DNA of 64,000 nucleotides, taken from Neoconidiobolus thromboides FSU 785 (taxonomy: Eukaryota > Entomophthoromycota > Entomophthoromycetes > Entomophthorales > Neoconidiobolaceae). Location: positions 62,001-126,000 of the forward strand of contig MU626280.1 of the NCBI GenBank assembly GCA_025603075.1, in the 5' to 3' direction. Of the stretch, positions 12,203 to 23,652 are shown in pieces. The notes under the pieces are model-generated. The model saw only the letters and a list, made by a program, of their open reading frames with translations. It did no database searches and was not told where the DNA came from. Each line of letters starts with the position of its first letter. Position 1 is the first letter of the stretch. A program made the position numbers and the translations under genes.

Positions 12203-14152
12203 TTATTCCGTACGCATTTGTTGAGTATAGGAAGGAGGGGCACTCTCATAATTTTCGGAAAAGAACGCCTCCTTATTTTCATTTAAAAATAGAAGCAGTT
12301 GATTAAGCTGAATCTGAATCATTTTTAGTCCATTAACCTCAATCTCAGCATGTGAGAGTAAAAAGGGGAGATGTACAAACAGACGAATTAAGTGTTCGGC
12401 CCCATAAATATCTAATAAATCAAAATCGTTTCTACTGGGATCTTCTTGGGAGTTAGGAAAATAAGGTGCGGTAGCATCCTCAGATTCGCTTGCTTTTGGA
12501 AAATTTAATACAGTTTCACTATGTTGCGCACGTTCAAATCGATATAATAAAAAGGACCCTACTGTTTTAACAAAATATAAAGCTAACCCATCAATGATTT
12601 CATTAATTATATTCTCTTGTGCTGCGGTTTCTTCTTCATTAACTGGGGATCTACAAATTTAGTTTAGACTCATTGCACAAAAACTAATATTTAATCTTTA
12701 CCTAGGATTGAGAGGGCTGTGTGGCTGATTAGGAATACTAAAAAAGGAGTAATCATTACCTCCATTAAAAGATCCACAAAACTCTTTATTATTGGAAATA
12801 TCGGCTAATTCGGATTTATTGATACTCTTATTATTTAGTGTACTAAAAAGGTTCTCCTTCTTGCTCTTTTCAATTGCATAGACACGATAAGAGTCAAGGA
12901 TTTGTCTAACTGAAGGTTTTCTAGGTAAAGGGACTAATTTTTGCCCACGAGTAATACAATCCCACTGATCAACAAGAAAAAGTTTAAGCGGGTCAGGGAT
13001 GTCTAATTCAATCTTAATCTTTGGCACTGGTGGAGAAGGTACTTTGACTTCTTGATCTTCCACTGCTTCAGTACCATTGATACTCTCTTTACGTTTGATA
13101 TTTAGAACTGGCTTAGGACCATTGGCAGAATTTGATCTTAAACGAGAGCCACCTGCCTGTCCACGACCAAAGTTAGGATCATCGCTTGTTCCAAGTGCTA
13201 AAGCATCAGATAAAGGTATACCATTGACATCATATAATTGACTACCAGGGGAAGCAATGTCTTCATTTAAGAGTTTAGCTGCTTGTAACCTTTTACTCTG
13301 TTATAAGAATATTAACATAATAAAACTTAAATTTAAGAGCAACTTACCCTTATCTCAGCTACATCTGAGTTACGCTTTCTACCTCTTGAGCTAATATCTG
13401 GAGGAGTAGAAGTGAGTGGTATTGAAGCAGAAGGCGAATAATTGACAGAAGCTGGAGTGTTCGGTTTAACACCAAAAGGCTTTGGTGATTTAGCTTTGGT
13501 ATTTTTCTTTGGATTGTTTGGATTGGTCACTATTTCTTTGAGTTCATTTTGTTTTTCTAAATTCTTTTCGTTGAGCTTAAGTATCCTACTAGTTGGAACC
13601 CATTCATCCCAGCTAAAAAATTAATTTTAAAGGGTGTATAAATAAAAAGCGAACTATTTCTTACCGACTTTTCCAGCCTTTATAATGCACTCGATACCTT
13701 ACACCAGGCTGATCCGAGCCTTCGCTATGATCTTGTTGCTTATTGCTATTTTTTTTGCTACCTCCTTTTTCCTTCTTTATCCTTTCGCTGTCCCAAATCT
13801 CGCGTTTCATTACCTTTAAATTATTAACATATCATCTAAAATTCAAAAAATGATTACCTTAGCCTCATATAATAAAGGGCCATGATAACATAATAAATTT
13901 TCTCCAATACCGAATTCAAATCCTAAGCCAGAACTCTCTGTGTTCGTTTCATTGCTTTCTGCAATTGATTCATATGATTTAGTAATTCGTATTAACAAAT
14001 CTTATATTAAATCTAGGCTAAAAAAAGTAAATGTTACCTTTGATATCTGGTGACGTTGGCTTTGGAGTTGCCTTTAATTCTTTCTCGTCATCCGGATTGC
14101 CCTCTTCCTCTTTGATCGTATTGTCACTATTTTGCATCTTAACGCTATCCAT
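12203..14152 (-). CDS. EAF3: MRG15 / Eaf3 chromodomain protein
   Basis: This is a shared subunit of the NuA4 acetyltransferase and Rpd3S deacetylase complexes that binds H3K36-methylated nucleosomes. After an acidic N-terminus, the chromo-barrel domain reads ENLLCYHGPLLYEAKV, then a Lys/Asp-rich insertion, VRYRVHYKGWKSRWDEWV and SRILKLNEKN. A Pro/Ser/Lys-rich linker follows (KAKSPKPFGVKPNTPAS). The C-terminal MRG domain has IELDIPDPLKLFLVDQWDCI, LVPLPRKPSVRQIL, FVKTVGSFLLYRFERAQHSE and GAEHLIRLFVHLPFLL, and the protein ends at RTE. Introns are short and lie in the chromodomain, linker and MRG parts. The start at 14152 is the first ATG; a second in-frame Met is five codons further in. The MRG half is longer than usual because of an Asn/Ser-rich insertion (NNKSINKSELADISNNKEF). 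Confidence 0.92.
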
Positions 14153-14453
14153 CTTAAAATTTATTGATGCAAAAACAAGAAACTTTGGTCATGAAACTAG
14201 GTTTTTAGTGTTATTGCACAAAGCACATGAGTTATCACTATTTCAATTTGATATAATTTTGCAAAAACATACTAATTTTATACTTTATATGGAACTAATT
14301 TATTAATTATGATAATTAAATTATAAAATATTTATAAATTTATTTCAAATAATTCTTTTCAAATAGAATAAATCAAAAACATAAGGTACATATCAAAAAC
14401 TAAATAAGTGTAATAAAAAAATTAAGTATTTACTATTTTTTGGTATTAATAAT
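14153..14453. other. Short spacer, nothing seen
   Basis: This AT-rich spacer lies between the Eaf3-like start and the syntaxin stop. No feature was recognised. Confidence 0.6.
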
Positions 14454-15604
14454 TTATCTAAACTTAAACACAGATACAACAGAGATAATAACAATAATAA
14501 TAACGACCACAACGATAGCAGCAATCCAAATTTTCATCTTTCTGGTTCTTTTTGAAGAGTCAATAGCTTCGGATAGATGTTCATTAGCCGAATGAATATT
14601 ACTAGAAGCGGTATTAATATTATCTTCAATACGATCCAAGACCTGGTCTTGAAGAATAATAATGTTCTGCATGTCCAAATATAATTGGTGCAACTCTAAT
14701 ATACTACTTTGAATTTTATTAAGTTCTTGATGGCGCTGATTAACTCTCGCTAGATATTCTTGATATTCTTTATTATCTTTAGTTGTTTCAACCTGTATTG
14801 GCCCTTTTTTTACCACTATCTCTACCTCTTCATTGCTCGCTTCTGGGTTCATTGTTTTATAACTATACCTTATTTGTTCCTCGAGATCACTTTGATAGAT
14901 GTGTTCCATTTTTTGGTAAGCTTCTAGCTTACTTAAAAACCTTTTTTTTAATGAAAACATCTAATATCTATTAGTTATTGTTTTTAGCTAAATAAAGCAT
15001 ATATTACTTGGCTCTTCCTAAGCTGGTGCTCGCCTGGCGGGCATGGGATTTTATTACAGTATATTGTTAAACCTAATAGAAATTAAATATCGGAATGGAA
15101 CAAACATAAATAAATTACCATATAACTTTTTTTTTATAACTTTCATAGAAGCTTTGGCAACTTGTTCCAAATCATTTCTTTCTAATAAATAAATAAACAA
15201 ATTCCAAGCTATAAAGCAGATTCAAAATTGATTGTTACCTCTCAAATGATCATTTTCATTATTTAAATCTTTTTTTCTTAAACTTTGTAAATGTCGAACT
15301 ACATCTGCAAACTTTTGAATTTCATAGTTAATTACATCTACCTTTTAAGATTAAAAATTAATTTATTATCCTATTATCGTCATACCTCTTCAAAAAAACT
15401 GTTTCTAACTCGATCTTTAAACGTTTCGATATCCTCTTCCTCTTCTTCAATACTCCCTAATATGTTTCCTATTAACGGTTCTTGCTCTGCAGTTCCTTCC
15501 ATTGGTAATACCACCTGGGTACGTTCCTATTATTTTTCAATTGCGATTCCTTTGTTTAATTGAGACTCCTTTACCTGTAATTCCTTTAATCTATCTTTTG
15601 CCAT
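14454..15604 (-). CDS. SSO1: Syntaxin / Sso-type Qa-SNARE
   Basis: This is a tail-anchored t-SNARE likely acting in fusion of secretory vesicles with the plasma membrane. I read six exons. The first is ten codons (15575-15604, MAKDRLKELQ) and the last begins at about 14960. The Habc domain includes FKDRVRNSFFEEVDVINYEI and ADVVRHLQSLRKKDL. The junction GEHQLRKSQ-MFSLKKRFLSKLEAYQKM matches the syntaxin Hc pattern (IRKTQHSTLSRKF). The SNARE helix runs from YLARVNQRHQEL to IHSANEHLSEA, with the zero-layer Gln in NIIILQDQVLDRI, and a single membrane anchor (about 20 residues, IAAIVVVVIIIVIISVVSV) precedes FKFR. Assignment to Sso rather than another syntaxin rests on overall pattern. Confidence 0.88.
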
Positions 15605-15767
15605 TTAATTAAAATAATAATAGAAAGTAAATAAATGAGAGTGCTTAATTATACACTAAATTTGTGTTTTAGCTATTGCTTGGTAATTTATTGATTTCTA
15701 TCGAAATTAAGAACTATTTGCTATATTTGGAAATATCATAAACAAAAATAAAGCTTAAATAAATTTT

Positions 15768-17105
15768 TTATTTTAAATCATAAGTACGATTTTTAACAGG
15801 TTGGCCCATATCCTCATACCAATCTGGAGGCGTAAACTCATTTAAAGTATAATTAAGAGACTCATCATCGTTTGGTAAATCGCTCTTAATTTCCCTATTT
15901 GTTTTCTTTTTAAAAATATACCCTCTTTTACGTAACAAAAATAAAAATAAAATTCCAAAGAATAATATTAATAGTAGTGATGGTATAAAGACCCAAATTA
16001 ATATGCTACTTGTATTACTGGCTTTATCTCCAAGTGCAGAATAATAGTCAATCACTTTCATTTGTTTTAAATCTATTAATTGTAATTCTTTAGCACTAGA
16101 ATCCCTCATACCAAAACTAGCAAGCATTACACTATTATTTAACATCTGAACACAAGGATGATACCCGACGGTATCTAGACCAGGAATTTCATGTTTGGTC
16201 CAAGAATTGGAATCAAGATCCAAACTAAAGATAACTTTTCTTAATGTTTTTAATTGAGAATCTAATGCCCCACCGCTTAAAATAAGCTTGTTATCAAAAT
16301 ATTTAATATCATGACCAATAGAATCCGATGGTACATCACCTTTCAAAGTAATAACGTCCCAACTTGAATTCCTCAAGTCAAACTTTAAAAGTCGATCAAA
16401 ACTTAAAAAGTTATGGTCATACCCTTTTCCACCTAATACATACATATTTCCATCATGGATAGTAGATGCATGATCAAATAAGTTTAAACCGGTGGATTCT
16501 CTGCCTGTTTGATAAGTCCAATCCTCACTTCTTTCGGAATATTTGACTACTTTGCCGCCTCCAAAATGAACCATTTTAAAATCGGTGTCATTCAAATAAC
16601 CGCCATATAACACCGTTAAATCTGGGTCAATATCTGACCTCACCCAAGTAGATAACTGGTCACTGTAAACTGGATCTTTATTGTAAATCGAAGTATCTGG
16701 ATTAAGTGTTGTTCCGGGCCATTGAGAAGCACGTATATTTAAGTTGATTTTATTACTTTTAATATCATAAGTGACAAAACTGTCATTGGTAAGAATATTT
16801 CTACCACCATAAACCATAATTTCATTATCATGTAAGTTGCTTGGTAATATATTAGTAAACATCCGTTCCAATCCATTCTCTTTTGGTGTAAGTACTCGAA
16901 ATTTATCTTTTACTGTTATATAATTTAAATCCAGTTTAAATATATCTTTATTAAAATCATTGACAGTATCATCACTTAAATCATAACGTTTACCACCGAG
17001 GTAATATAAACTATCCTTTTGTATAGCACAACCACCGCCGTAAATATTTGTTGTTGAAACTATTATATTGGTAGTATAAATTAAAAATAAATAGAAATAA
17101 TTCAT
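15768..17105 (-). CDS. Membrane-anchored kelch-repeat protein
   Basis: This intronless gene encodes 445 residues. A hydrophobic N-terminus (MNYFYLFLIYTTNIIVS) acts as signal peptide. Kelch-like beta-blade motifs follow: NIYGGGCAIQKDSLYYLGGK, NEIMVYGGRN, TVLYGGYLND, GNMYVLGGKG, and KLILSGGALD, a beta-propeller of about five to six blades. A membrane helix near residue 370 (ILIWVFIPSLLLILFFGILF) is followed by a basic stop-transfer segment LRKRGYIFKKK and a ~45-residue cytosolic tail with PPDWYEDM. Topology is inferred to be propeller outside, tail inside. The biological role is unknown; related kelch membrane proteins are common in zygomycete-grade fungi. Confidence 0.85.
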   Translation of the reverse strand: MNYFYLFLIYTTNIIVSTTNIYGGGCAIQKDSLYYLGGKRYDLSDDTVNDFNKDIFKLDLNYITVKDKFRVLTPKENGLERMFTNILPSNLHDNEIMVYGGRNILTNDSFVTYDIKSNKINLNIRASQWPGTTLNPDTSIYNKDPVYSDQLSTWVRSDIDPDLTVLYGGYLNDTDFKMVHFGGGKVVKYSERSEDWTYQTGRESTGLNLFDHASTIHDGNMYVLGGKGYDHNFLSFDRLLKFDLRNSSWDVITLKGDVPSDSIGHDIKYFDNKLILSGGALDSQLKTLRKVIFSLDLDSNSWTKHEIPGLDTVGYHPCVQMLNNSVMLASFGMRDSSAKELQLIDLKQMKVIDYYSALGDKASNTSSILIWVFIPSLLLILFFGILFLFLLRKRGYIFKKKTNREIKSDLPNDDESLNYTLNEFTPPDWYEDMGQPVKNRTYDLK

Positions 17106-18420
17106 TGTTAAAAATAATTATTTTGTTCAGAATTATTATACCTTAGTGACTATTTATATTATTTTTTTAATACTCTGTGGTTAGAAATATTAAATAAAGC
17201 AATTTTATAACTTTACGTATAATGATGCAGTTAAACTTTGGGAATTTCACAAGGCATTAAGCGTGGTTTCAATTAAAGCCTTGAATTTTAATAAGCCCAG
17301 AAAAAATAGTGCAAAGATAGGAAAATCAATGTTTGAAATTTGTATGTCATATTACTCTAAGACAAGAAATTCATTTGTATATAAAAATAGTAAGTTGGCA
17401 CCATTGTTTAACTTGATAAGTTCAGTAATCAAGATATTTAACGCCTTTAAATAAGAAATTGTTGGACAGATAATTATAATATTTATTTTCTCGTTTTCAA
17501 CAAAATCAAAATCAAAACCACTAAATCTTATTCTAAAACTTAAATAAGACTATTCTTCCAAGAACAAATTCAAAAATTAGTCTGCTTAATTTTACTTTCT
17601 ATTTTTAATAATGCTGCAAAAGGTTCTCATTATTCTCTTTTTTATCAAATGAAAAGCTATCCGGTTAATGAATTTTCTTATTGCTAAGGCTAGACTAGCC
17701 GATAATTAAAGCGAAGAAACTCCTTTGCTTTAGTAGTCCACCGTATTCCTTGCTTAATTTTATTGATTACTCCTTAATAAAACCACTTAAGAGGTTTTTT
17801 CTCAAGAATTGTTGAAAAATAATTGGCGTAATAGTAATGTCCTTTACTACTTTTGGATTTTATTTCAAGTTTTTGTATTATATATAGATAAGCGATAAAT
17901 ATTTTGATTACGTACTGTGGTTAAATTAACTTTTATCTTTAGCAGGGATGAGTTTTTATATTTATAAGTATTAATATGATTAGAATATATATATCTTAAA
18001 TTTTGCTTTTTCATTTGAAATTTATCAAAATTATGATTTAATTCTATCCCTACATCTTAAAAGTGAAGTTTATCGTATACAATTTTCTTTCACCAGAGTC
18101 TACCCAATGACGAGTTGTGTTTCTTGGGCTAACCATCTACGTCTTTATTTATTTTTAAAAACCTTGAAGGAGTGAGCTCCCAAGCGATTTATCGTTGGGG
18201 GAAAGTAAAAGTATAAAGGCACCAAATGAGAAGTAGATCGAATATAGATGAAGACGAAAAGTCTTTGGTTTCTCATGTTGTAAATAAGACCCTCAGATTT
18301 ACGCTTTTTTAAAAAACAATAGTAATAATAACAAAGTATAAGCACAAATGACAAAAAACTGATCAAGCTCTTTAAGTTTTTTTAACAATATCTAAAAGTA
18401 AAAACAAACAAAATACAGAG

Positions 18421-18525
18421 TATGGAGATGTATTTTTGTATTTAAGAATTCTGCTAACAGTTTTTCCACCCAAACAGCGCTTAAAAGATGAAAAAAATGA
18501 TAAAGCCAAAAAAAACATCTCTATA
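18421..18525 (+). mobile_element. Fold-back MITE, copy 4
   Basis: TATGGAGATGTATTTTTG on the left and AAACATCTCTATA on the right. The terminal repeat change G to A is mirrored on both arms, so pairing is kept. Confidence 0.8.
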
Positions 18526-18703
18526 TTAATAGAGGTTAATTTTTTTGTATAAATATACTAATTTCAATTGCATATTATAAATTTTATCTATTTTCATTTT
18601 TAGATATTGTTAAAAAAGCTTAAAAAGTTCGATCAGTTTTTTTTTGAAATACCTATGATGGGCTAATAATCATACAAGTAAATGAAGTAAAATAATTTTA
18701 ACT

Positions 18704-18801
18704 TATGGGGATGTGTTTTTTTATTCAAGAATTTTACTACAATCTTTCCACTCGAATAGTGCTTAAAAAATGGAAAAATAATGAAAAAAAACAGCCCCTT
18801 A
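18704..18801 (+). mobile_element. Fold-back MITE, copy 5
   Basis: TATGGGGATGTGTTTTT on the left and AACAGCCCCTTA on the right. The centre CTTTCCACTCGAATAGTGCTT is subtype A. Confidence 0.8.
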
Positions 18802-19708
18802 TATTCATAAATTATAGTAGACAGTTTTATTATTGATTGACATAAATAAAATATTGTTAATAATGGTATTTTATTCTATTTTAATATCTAATAGTTAAAA
18901 ATAAAATTTTATTCATGTTGATTTAAATATTTTTTTATAATATATCTATTTTAATTTAAATATAATAATACAATCTTTTAGTTTTTAATTATAGAAAATA
19001 AAAATATAAAATATAAAATATAAAATACTACAGGGTAAATCGAAATAAACGATTAGCCCATATTACCTATACAATGTCAAAAAAAGTTAAAGATTCTTTT
19101 TGAATGAATATGACAAGAAATATTTATTTTAAACCCAAATGAATAACAACGTAAGATCTCAAAAAATCAATACACTTTGTTATAGTCCTTATAACATTTA
19201 AATGCTTAAATATTTACTAATTTTTATAAAAATTAAAAAAGTAAAAACTTCAAGTCAAAAAAAGTCTCTCAGTTGAATTAATAACACAATGACTTTGTTA
19301 TTATTTTATAGCCCAGTTCCCTTATCCCTCTCAGTTATAGACATTATTCACTTCTTTTTACTGACCTCCAAAAAAGTTTCTAGTAATCTTTTCCATTTTA
19401 AAGCTCCTCTCATTATTTTCTAACACCTATATTCTTTATTTGTGGCTCAATTCATCCATCTGATGATAAAAAAATAAGCTCTTTAAAATCATTCATCTTT
19501 TAATTTTCCACTCTTCTGGTTCCATCATAACTCATAACTATTTTGGCTTGAATAAAAACCACAAAGCTGAGAGAATTTTTGTGGCTTAAGAAAGTTACTT
19601 TTTAACATAAAATTTAATTTGCCTTTTATAGTATAACGTTTACATTGATAATGTGCACTAAAAGACAAAAGTTATAATGACAAAAAGAAATTAAAAATAA
19701 AGTGCAGT

Positions 19709-20953
19709 TTAATAATTACAATTCGTAATATCTAAAATTTTTACATTTTTACATTTAGATATTAGGTTTAAAAAAGAGTTATCGAGCATAAAAGAAACTA
19801 ATTGAAGGTGGGATAATTTACAATTTAAAGTATTAATGTTTGGCTTGAACGAAATTAAACAAGGCTTGTCCTTTAAAGAATAATTGGAATGATTTGATAA
19901 TAAAAGGGTGGTTAATTGTGGAAATAAAAGTAGATTAAAGGTCAAAATAGGAATAAGAGAGGTAAATCGGGTAGCTATAGATTCTAAATTCGAGAATTGG
20001 TTTTTAAATTGAAACTTGATATTATTAAGCTGTAAGTCTAAGTGGGATAAGCTTGGAAAGTTTAATCCGTTAAAATAAATAGTTGATGTTTTACTTTGTC
20101 TCCTATTAGTAAAAGCTGTGTTAGAGCAATAACTATAATAAATTGATAAATGTTTTAATTTTGAAAACTTATATTGAATTAAAGAATTTAAGTCCACTAG
20201 AGAAAGTTGACTATACACCCTTAATTCTTTTAAATTTTTAAAGGTATCTAATTGAGTGATAAAATCGGGCTCAATAATAGTATTAAAGAAATAAAAAGAA
20301 AGATGAGATAAATCCAATCGATGAAATATTTGGAAGTCATTCTCCACATATTTATAACCGTCAATCATTATGTTTAATCTCTTAACTTTATCTAATAAAC
20401 TACTTGTTTCTAATTTTAAAAAGGCGTTATAAGCTTCTCCTGTATAGCTTAATTGCTTATATTTATATGTATATTCAAAGATCTCGAAATTTGTTAAACT
20501 TTGTAATAATTGGATGTTCTTTGCTAATGTTACTTCGGTACTACTTTTACTTTTACATGGGTTATTAAAACAACTACATGTACCGTCGCTGAATTTAGTG
20601 TGGTCTAACAATTTATCTGACTCACTTATTATCTCACATGAACATATTAATTTACATTGATTATTAGGATGGTAGTAATGTAATAGTTGTAAAAATTGAA
20701 GTTTATTAAAAGTTGAAATTGGGTCTTTAAACCGGATGAGTCTTATATGATTTCCATATCGTTTATAATTGAAATTATAAATATCTAACCCATCCGTTAG
20801 ATTTATTGTTGTATATAGGTTGGGACTAAATAAGGTATATAAACGACTACAGGTGGATATAAAATTTAATTGATCTTGTGTATCTAATTGGGAGTATATT
20901 TGACTTAGCATCTCATGTGGAAGGTCATCTAAAAGGTTGAGCTTTTTTTTCAT
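19709..20953 (-). CDS. F-box protein with leucine-rich-like repeats
   Basis: This intronless gene encodes 414 residues. The F-box is at residues ~5-45 (LLDDLPHEMLSQIYSQLDTQ...FISTCSRLYTLFSPNLY), which would bind Skp1 in an SCF ubiquitin ligase. The remainder has irregular leucine-rich repeats (LKELRVYSQLSLVDL, LKHLSIYYSY, LSHLDLQLNNIKF, LTTLLLSN, VKILDITNC) that would form the substrate-binding surface. A Cys-rich segment (residues ~98-132, with CKLICSC and CSCFNNPCK) interrupts the region between the F-box and the repeats. Substrate is unknown. Confidence 0.8.
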   Translation of the reverse strand: MKKKLNLLDDLPHEMLSQIYSQLDTQDQLNFISTCSRLYTLFSPNLYTTINLTDGLDIYNFNYKRYGNHIRLIRFKDPISTFNKLQFLQLLHYYHPNNQCKLICSCEIISESDKLLDHTKFSDGTCSCFNNPCKSKSSTEVTLAKNIQLLQSLTNFEIFEYTYKYKQLSYTGEAYNAFLKLETSSLLDKVKRLNIMIDGYKYVENDFQIFHRLDLSHLSFYFFNTIIEPDFITQLDTFKNLKELRVYSQLSLVDLNSLIQYKFSKLKHLSIYYSYCSNTAFTNRRQSKTSTIYFNGLNFPSLSHLDLQLNNIKFQFKNQFSNLESIATRFTSLIPILTFNLLLFPQLTTLLLSNHSNYSLKDKPCLISFKPNINTLNCKLSHLQLVSFMLDNSFLNLISKCKNVKILDITNCNY

Positions 20954-22983
20954 TTTTATTTATTGAAAATTAATTTTTTTATTAAAAAAGATTTTATCCG
21001 AATCAAAACACTACTCCTTTTATATTGATTAATTTTAAACTAATTACTTATTCACAATTTAATATATTTCAATCATGAGATTCTAATTATTTTATTTAAT
21101 GGAATAATAAAACTTATTCTTGTCCTTAATAAAATTATTAACTTTAAGCTAGAATCATTTTCAATTTTATTTTCGATCATTGACTTGCAAATTTCATTTT
21201 CCACTCAAGTTTTTCCTTCTCCATAAAAACTCCAGGCTTTAGCCTATCCTTTAATTAAGTATCCGTACTGTAAGTAGTATGCATGAACATTCTAAAATAA
21301 ATTGATTTGAAACTTAATTTAAGGTACATTAACTTTTAATTCTAAATGATCATTATAAAGCCTTAAAAATATACTTTTAAGTAAATAATTGAGAACGAGT
21401 GAATTTAAGGGGGTAAATTAATTTTTTTATAAAAACATTTTAATCTTTTAATTACTTTTGTTTATATCGGAGGTTTGTTAAGATTGTTTTGTTCCTTCAG
21501 GTTAATATTAGCGTGTATTAAACACTACAATTGATATGAATTTGTTTTTCTATATACTATTTTTACATAGATTTAATGAATTAATACCAGTAAACTAAGG
21601 GGTAAAGTATTTGAAATTCAAAGTTTAAAATGAGGCAGCCAGATTTGATTTCAAACAAGCTTCATGAATTTTGTAGCGCCTCGTTTTATATAAAATAAAA
21701 ATTTCTCCAACTTCAAATTGTGAATAAAATTAATAACCATTTTCATATAAAATAAAAAATATTAAGGTTTTCTTAATACCAATGTTATTTAATTCATAAT
21801 AAAATACTTTAATAACCATATCAACACTGATGGCCCCTTTATCTCAAATGAAACATTGATATATTAATATATTATTAATTGTTCGAGGAAACTTTTATAA
21901 TTTTAATGTAGTTTAATATTTTTTGAGAAAGAGTACTCATATTTCTTAAATAAAAATGTCACTTATACAAAAAAGTCTTAAAGTCTCAATTAAGCTTATA
22001 GACATAAATAGTCATTTATTTATAAATGAAATGAAATCATCTTAAAGGAAAATAATGGGCTTAAATAGACATGAGCCGAAGTATAAGGTAATACAATTGA
22101 CTGTAAAACTCTTTTATCTTGATTCATATACATTCATTAAGTTTATTAGATTTTATTAAGAAACCGTTTGGGGGATTACGCTCCTCTAAGGATATTTAGA
22201 TAAAATCATGAAGAAAACAAGAAAACACATGCAAGAAGTCTACTCTATTTTACTCTGTCCTAAAAAACACATAATTGATCATTTTTTTATCTCAAAAATA
22301 TCAAGTTTTAAGTCAGACAAATTAAGGTGTCATTTTTGGTTACTATTTGAGGATGTATTTTTGTATTTAAGAATTTTACCAACAGTCTTTCCACTCAAAT
22401 AGTGCTTAAAAGATGGAAAAAATAATTAAACTAAAAAAAATATCCCCATTTTGTTCTTCCTTAAAAAGTAGTATAAAGTTCAAAAACGTTTAGCTAATTT
22501 TTATCAAAAAGTACTCATAAACTCAAGCATTTATTCTCGTGAAAATTATATGAGCATGTTCTCATATTAACTATAGGGTAGTTCGAGTATAGTTTTCTCA
22601 CTCTAGTAGTTAAAATTACTTTATAAAAATTTTCAATACTTTAGTGTTTTAAGTGATGAGTATTTTTTAACTTTAATTGATTTCAATTTTCACAGAACTC
22701 AGGTTTACAATTATATAAATTCTCCTGTCAAAGGATCCTCTATCTAAAACTTTCCTATCAGAACTGATTAAGAGACTTGGAACTACTATAGCGAGTTCTT
22801 TTCAGCACGTGGAAGAATCTCTCACTCTTTGACTTCTCGCCGATAATCCTTGACACCTAAATGAATATTGTTTGTATTTAATAAAATACGAAGATCTTAA
22901 ACCTTACCAGTTTTGAGTTTTAACACAATTTGATTTTACTCATCAAAAGTAAACTTGATCTTGATTTGGAAGTACAAAACAAT
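20954..22983. other. Long intergenic region
   Basis: This 2 kb stretch between the F-box gene and tRNA-Gly holds one MITE (22346-22449). From about 22720 to 22860 the base composition is less AT-biased than around it, but I recognise no coding or RNA gene there. Confidence 0.55.
22346..22449 (+). mobile_element. Fold-back MITE, copy 6
   Basis: GAGGATGTATTTTTGTATTT on the left and AATATCCCCATT on the right. The centre CTTTCCACTCAAATAGTGCTT is subtype A. The left border has lost the TATGG part. Confidence 0.75.
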
Positions 22984-23054
22984 TGCGTACACTGGGAATC
23001 GAACCCAGGCCACTTCTTTGGAAGAGAAGTATTCTACCTCTATACTATGTACGC
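22984..23054 (-). tRNA. tRNA-Gly(UCC)
   Basis: On the minus strand the acceptor stem GCGTACA pairs with TGTACGC, followed by discriminator A. The anticodon stem CTTCT/AGAAG closes the 7-nt loop CTTCCAA, giving anticodon TCC, which reads GGA/GGG. The T-arm CTGGG-TTCGATT-CCCAG is perfect and contains the B box GGTTCGATTCC. There is no intron and no encoded CCA. A TTTT run just downstream (minus strand) fits Pol III termination. Confidence 0.95.
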
Positions 23055-23148
23055 ATTTAGTGAATGCACAAAGCTATAATGTTTAAAATATATATAACTT
23101 AAATTTGCTACTTTATGCAATAGATTTTAAGTAGATTAAAATTAACCA

Positions 23149-23240
23149 AAGGGGATATTTTTTTAGTTCAATCATTTTCCTATTTTCAAGCACTATTGAA
23201 GAAATAAACCTAAATTCTTAAAAGAGATACCTCCTAATGT
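23149..23240 (-). mobile_element. Degenerate fold-back MITE, copy 7
   Basis: AAGGGGATATTTTTTTAG on the left, a centre CCTATTTTCAAGCACTATTGAA and a worn right end near ACCTCCTAATG. Deletions shorten it, so it looks old. Confidence 0.5.
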
Positions 23241-23652
23241 TTTTTTATCATTTCAACTTTAAATTTAAAAAAAAATGCTTTTGTTTAAAATGAAATAGTC
23301 ATCACATGGCCACTGAAACTTTTTAGTAAATAAACCGAGTTTAAAAATTAAAAGAATATCCTTTACCTTACAACTAACTATTGGTTTAAGCATCAGTAAT
23401 AAAAGCTTTATCAAGCACAAGAATTTAGCAATAACTCAAATGATCACATCAGTTATTCTCTTACCTACTCAACTGACCATATCAACTATTATTTATTAGC
23501 TAAAAAAACACTTACAAATCAGCTATGACTCAAATTAGGTGATACAACTCCTATTTTTAACCAATGAAAATTGAAAGCGATTTTTATTATTGAATTGAAT
23601 TTATTATCAATAAAGCTAACAACTAAATTCACACATCTCTTTTCTATAAAAA

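Larger units (their letters stand above)
17106..19708. other. Long intergenic region with two MITEs
   Basis: This is 2.6 kb without a recognisable gene. It carries two MITEs (18421-18525, 18704-18801), a run of imperfect ATAAAAT repeats near 19000-19025 and scattered short open frames that lack start context or family resemblance. Confidence 0.6.

Noticed and set aside
15010-15060. GC-richer GCTGGTGCTCGCCTGGCGGGC block that looked like a tRNA or terminator
   Set aside because: It is an exon of the syntaxin gene (encoding PCPPGEHQLRKSQ) read on the minus strand.
17263-17454. 63-codon plus-strand open frame after the kelch gene
   Set aside because: It is short and unsupported; composition is like the surrounding spacer.
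18145-18366. 73-codon minus-strand open frame with a hydrophobic start
   Set aside because: It looks like a small membrane peptide, but composition matches AT-rich spacer and nothing else supports it.
22208-22402. 64-codon plus-strand open frame
   Set aside because: Its second half is MITE copy 6; there is no independent evidence for a gene.
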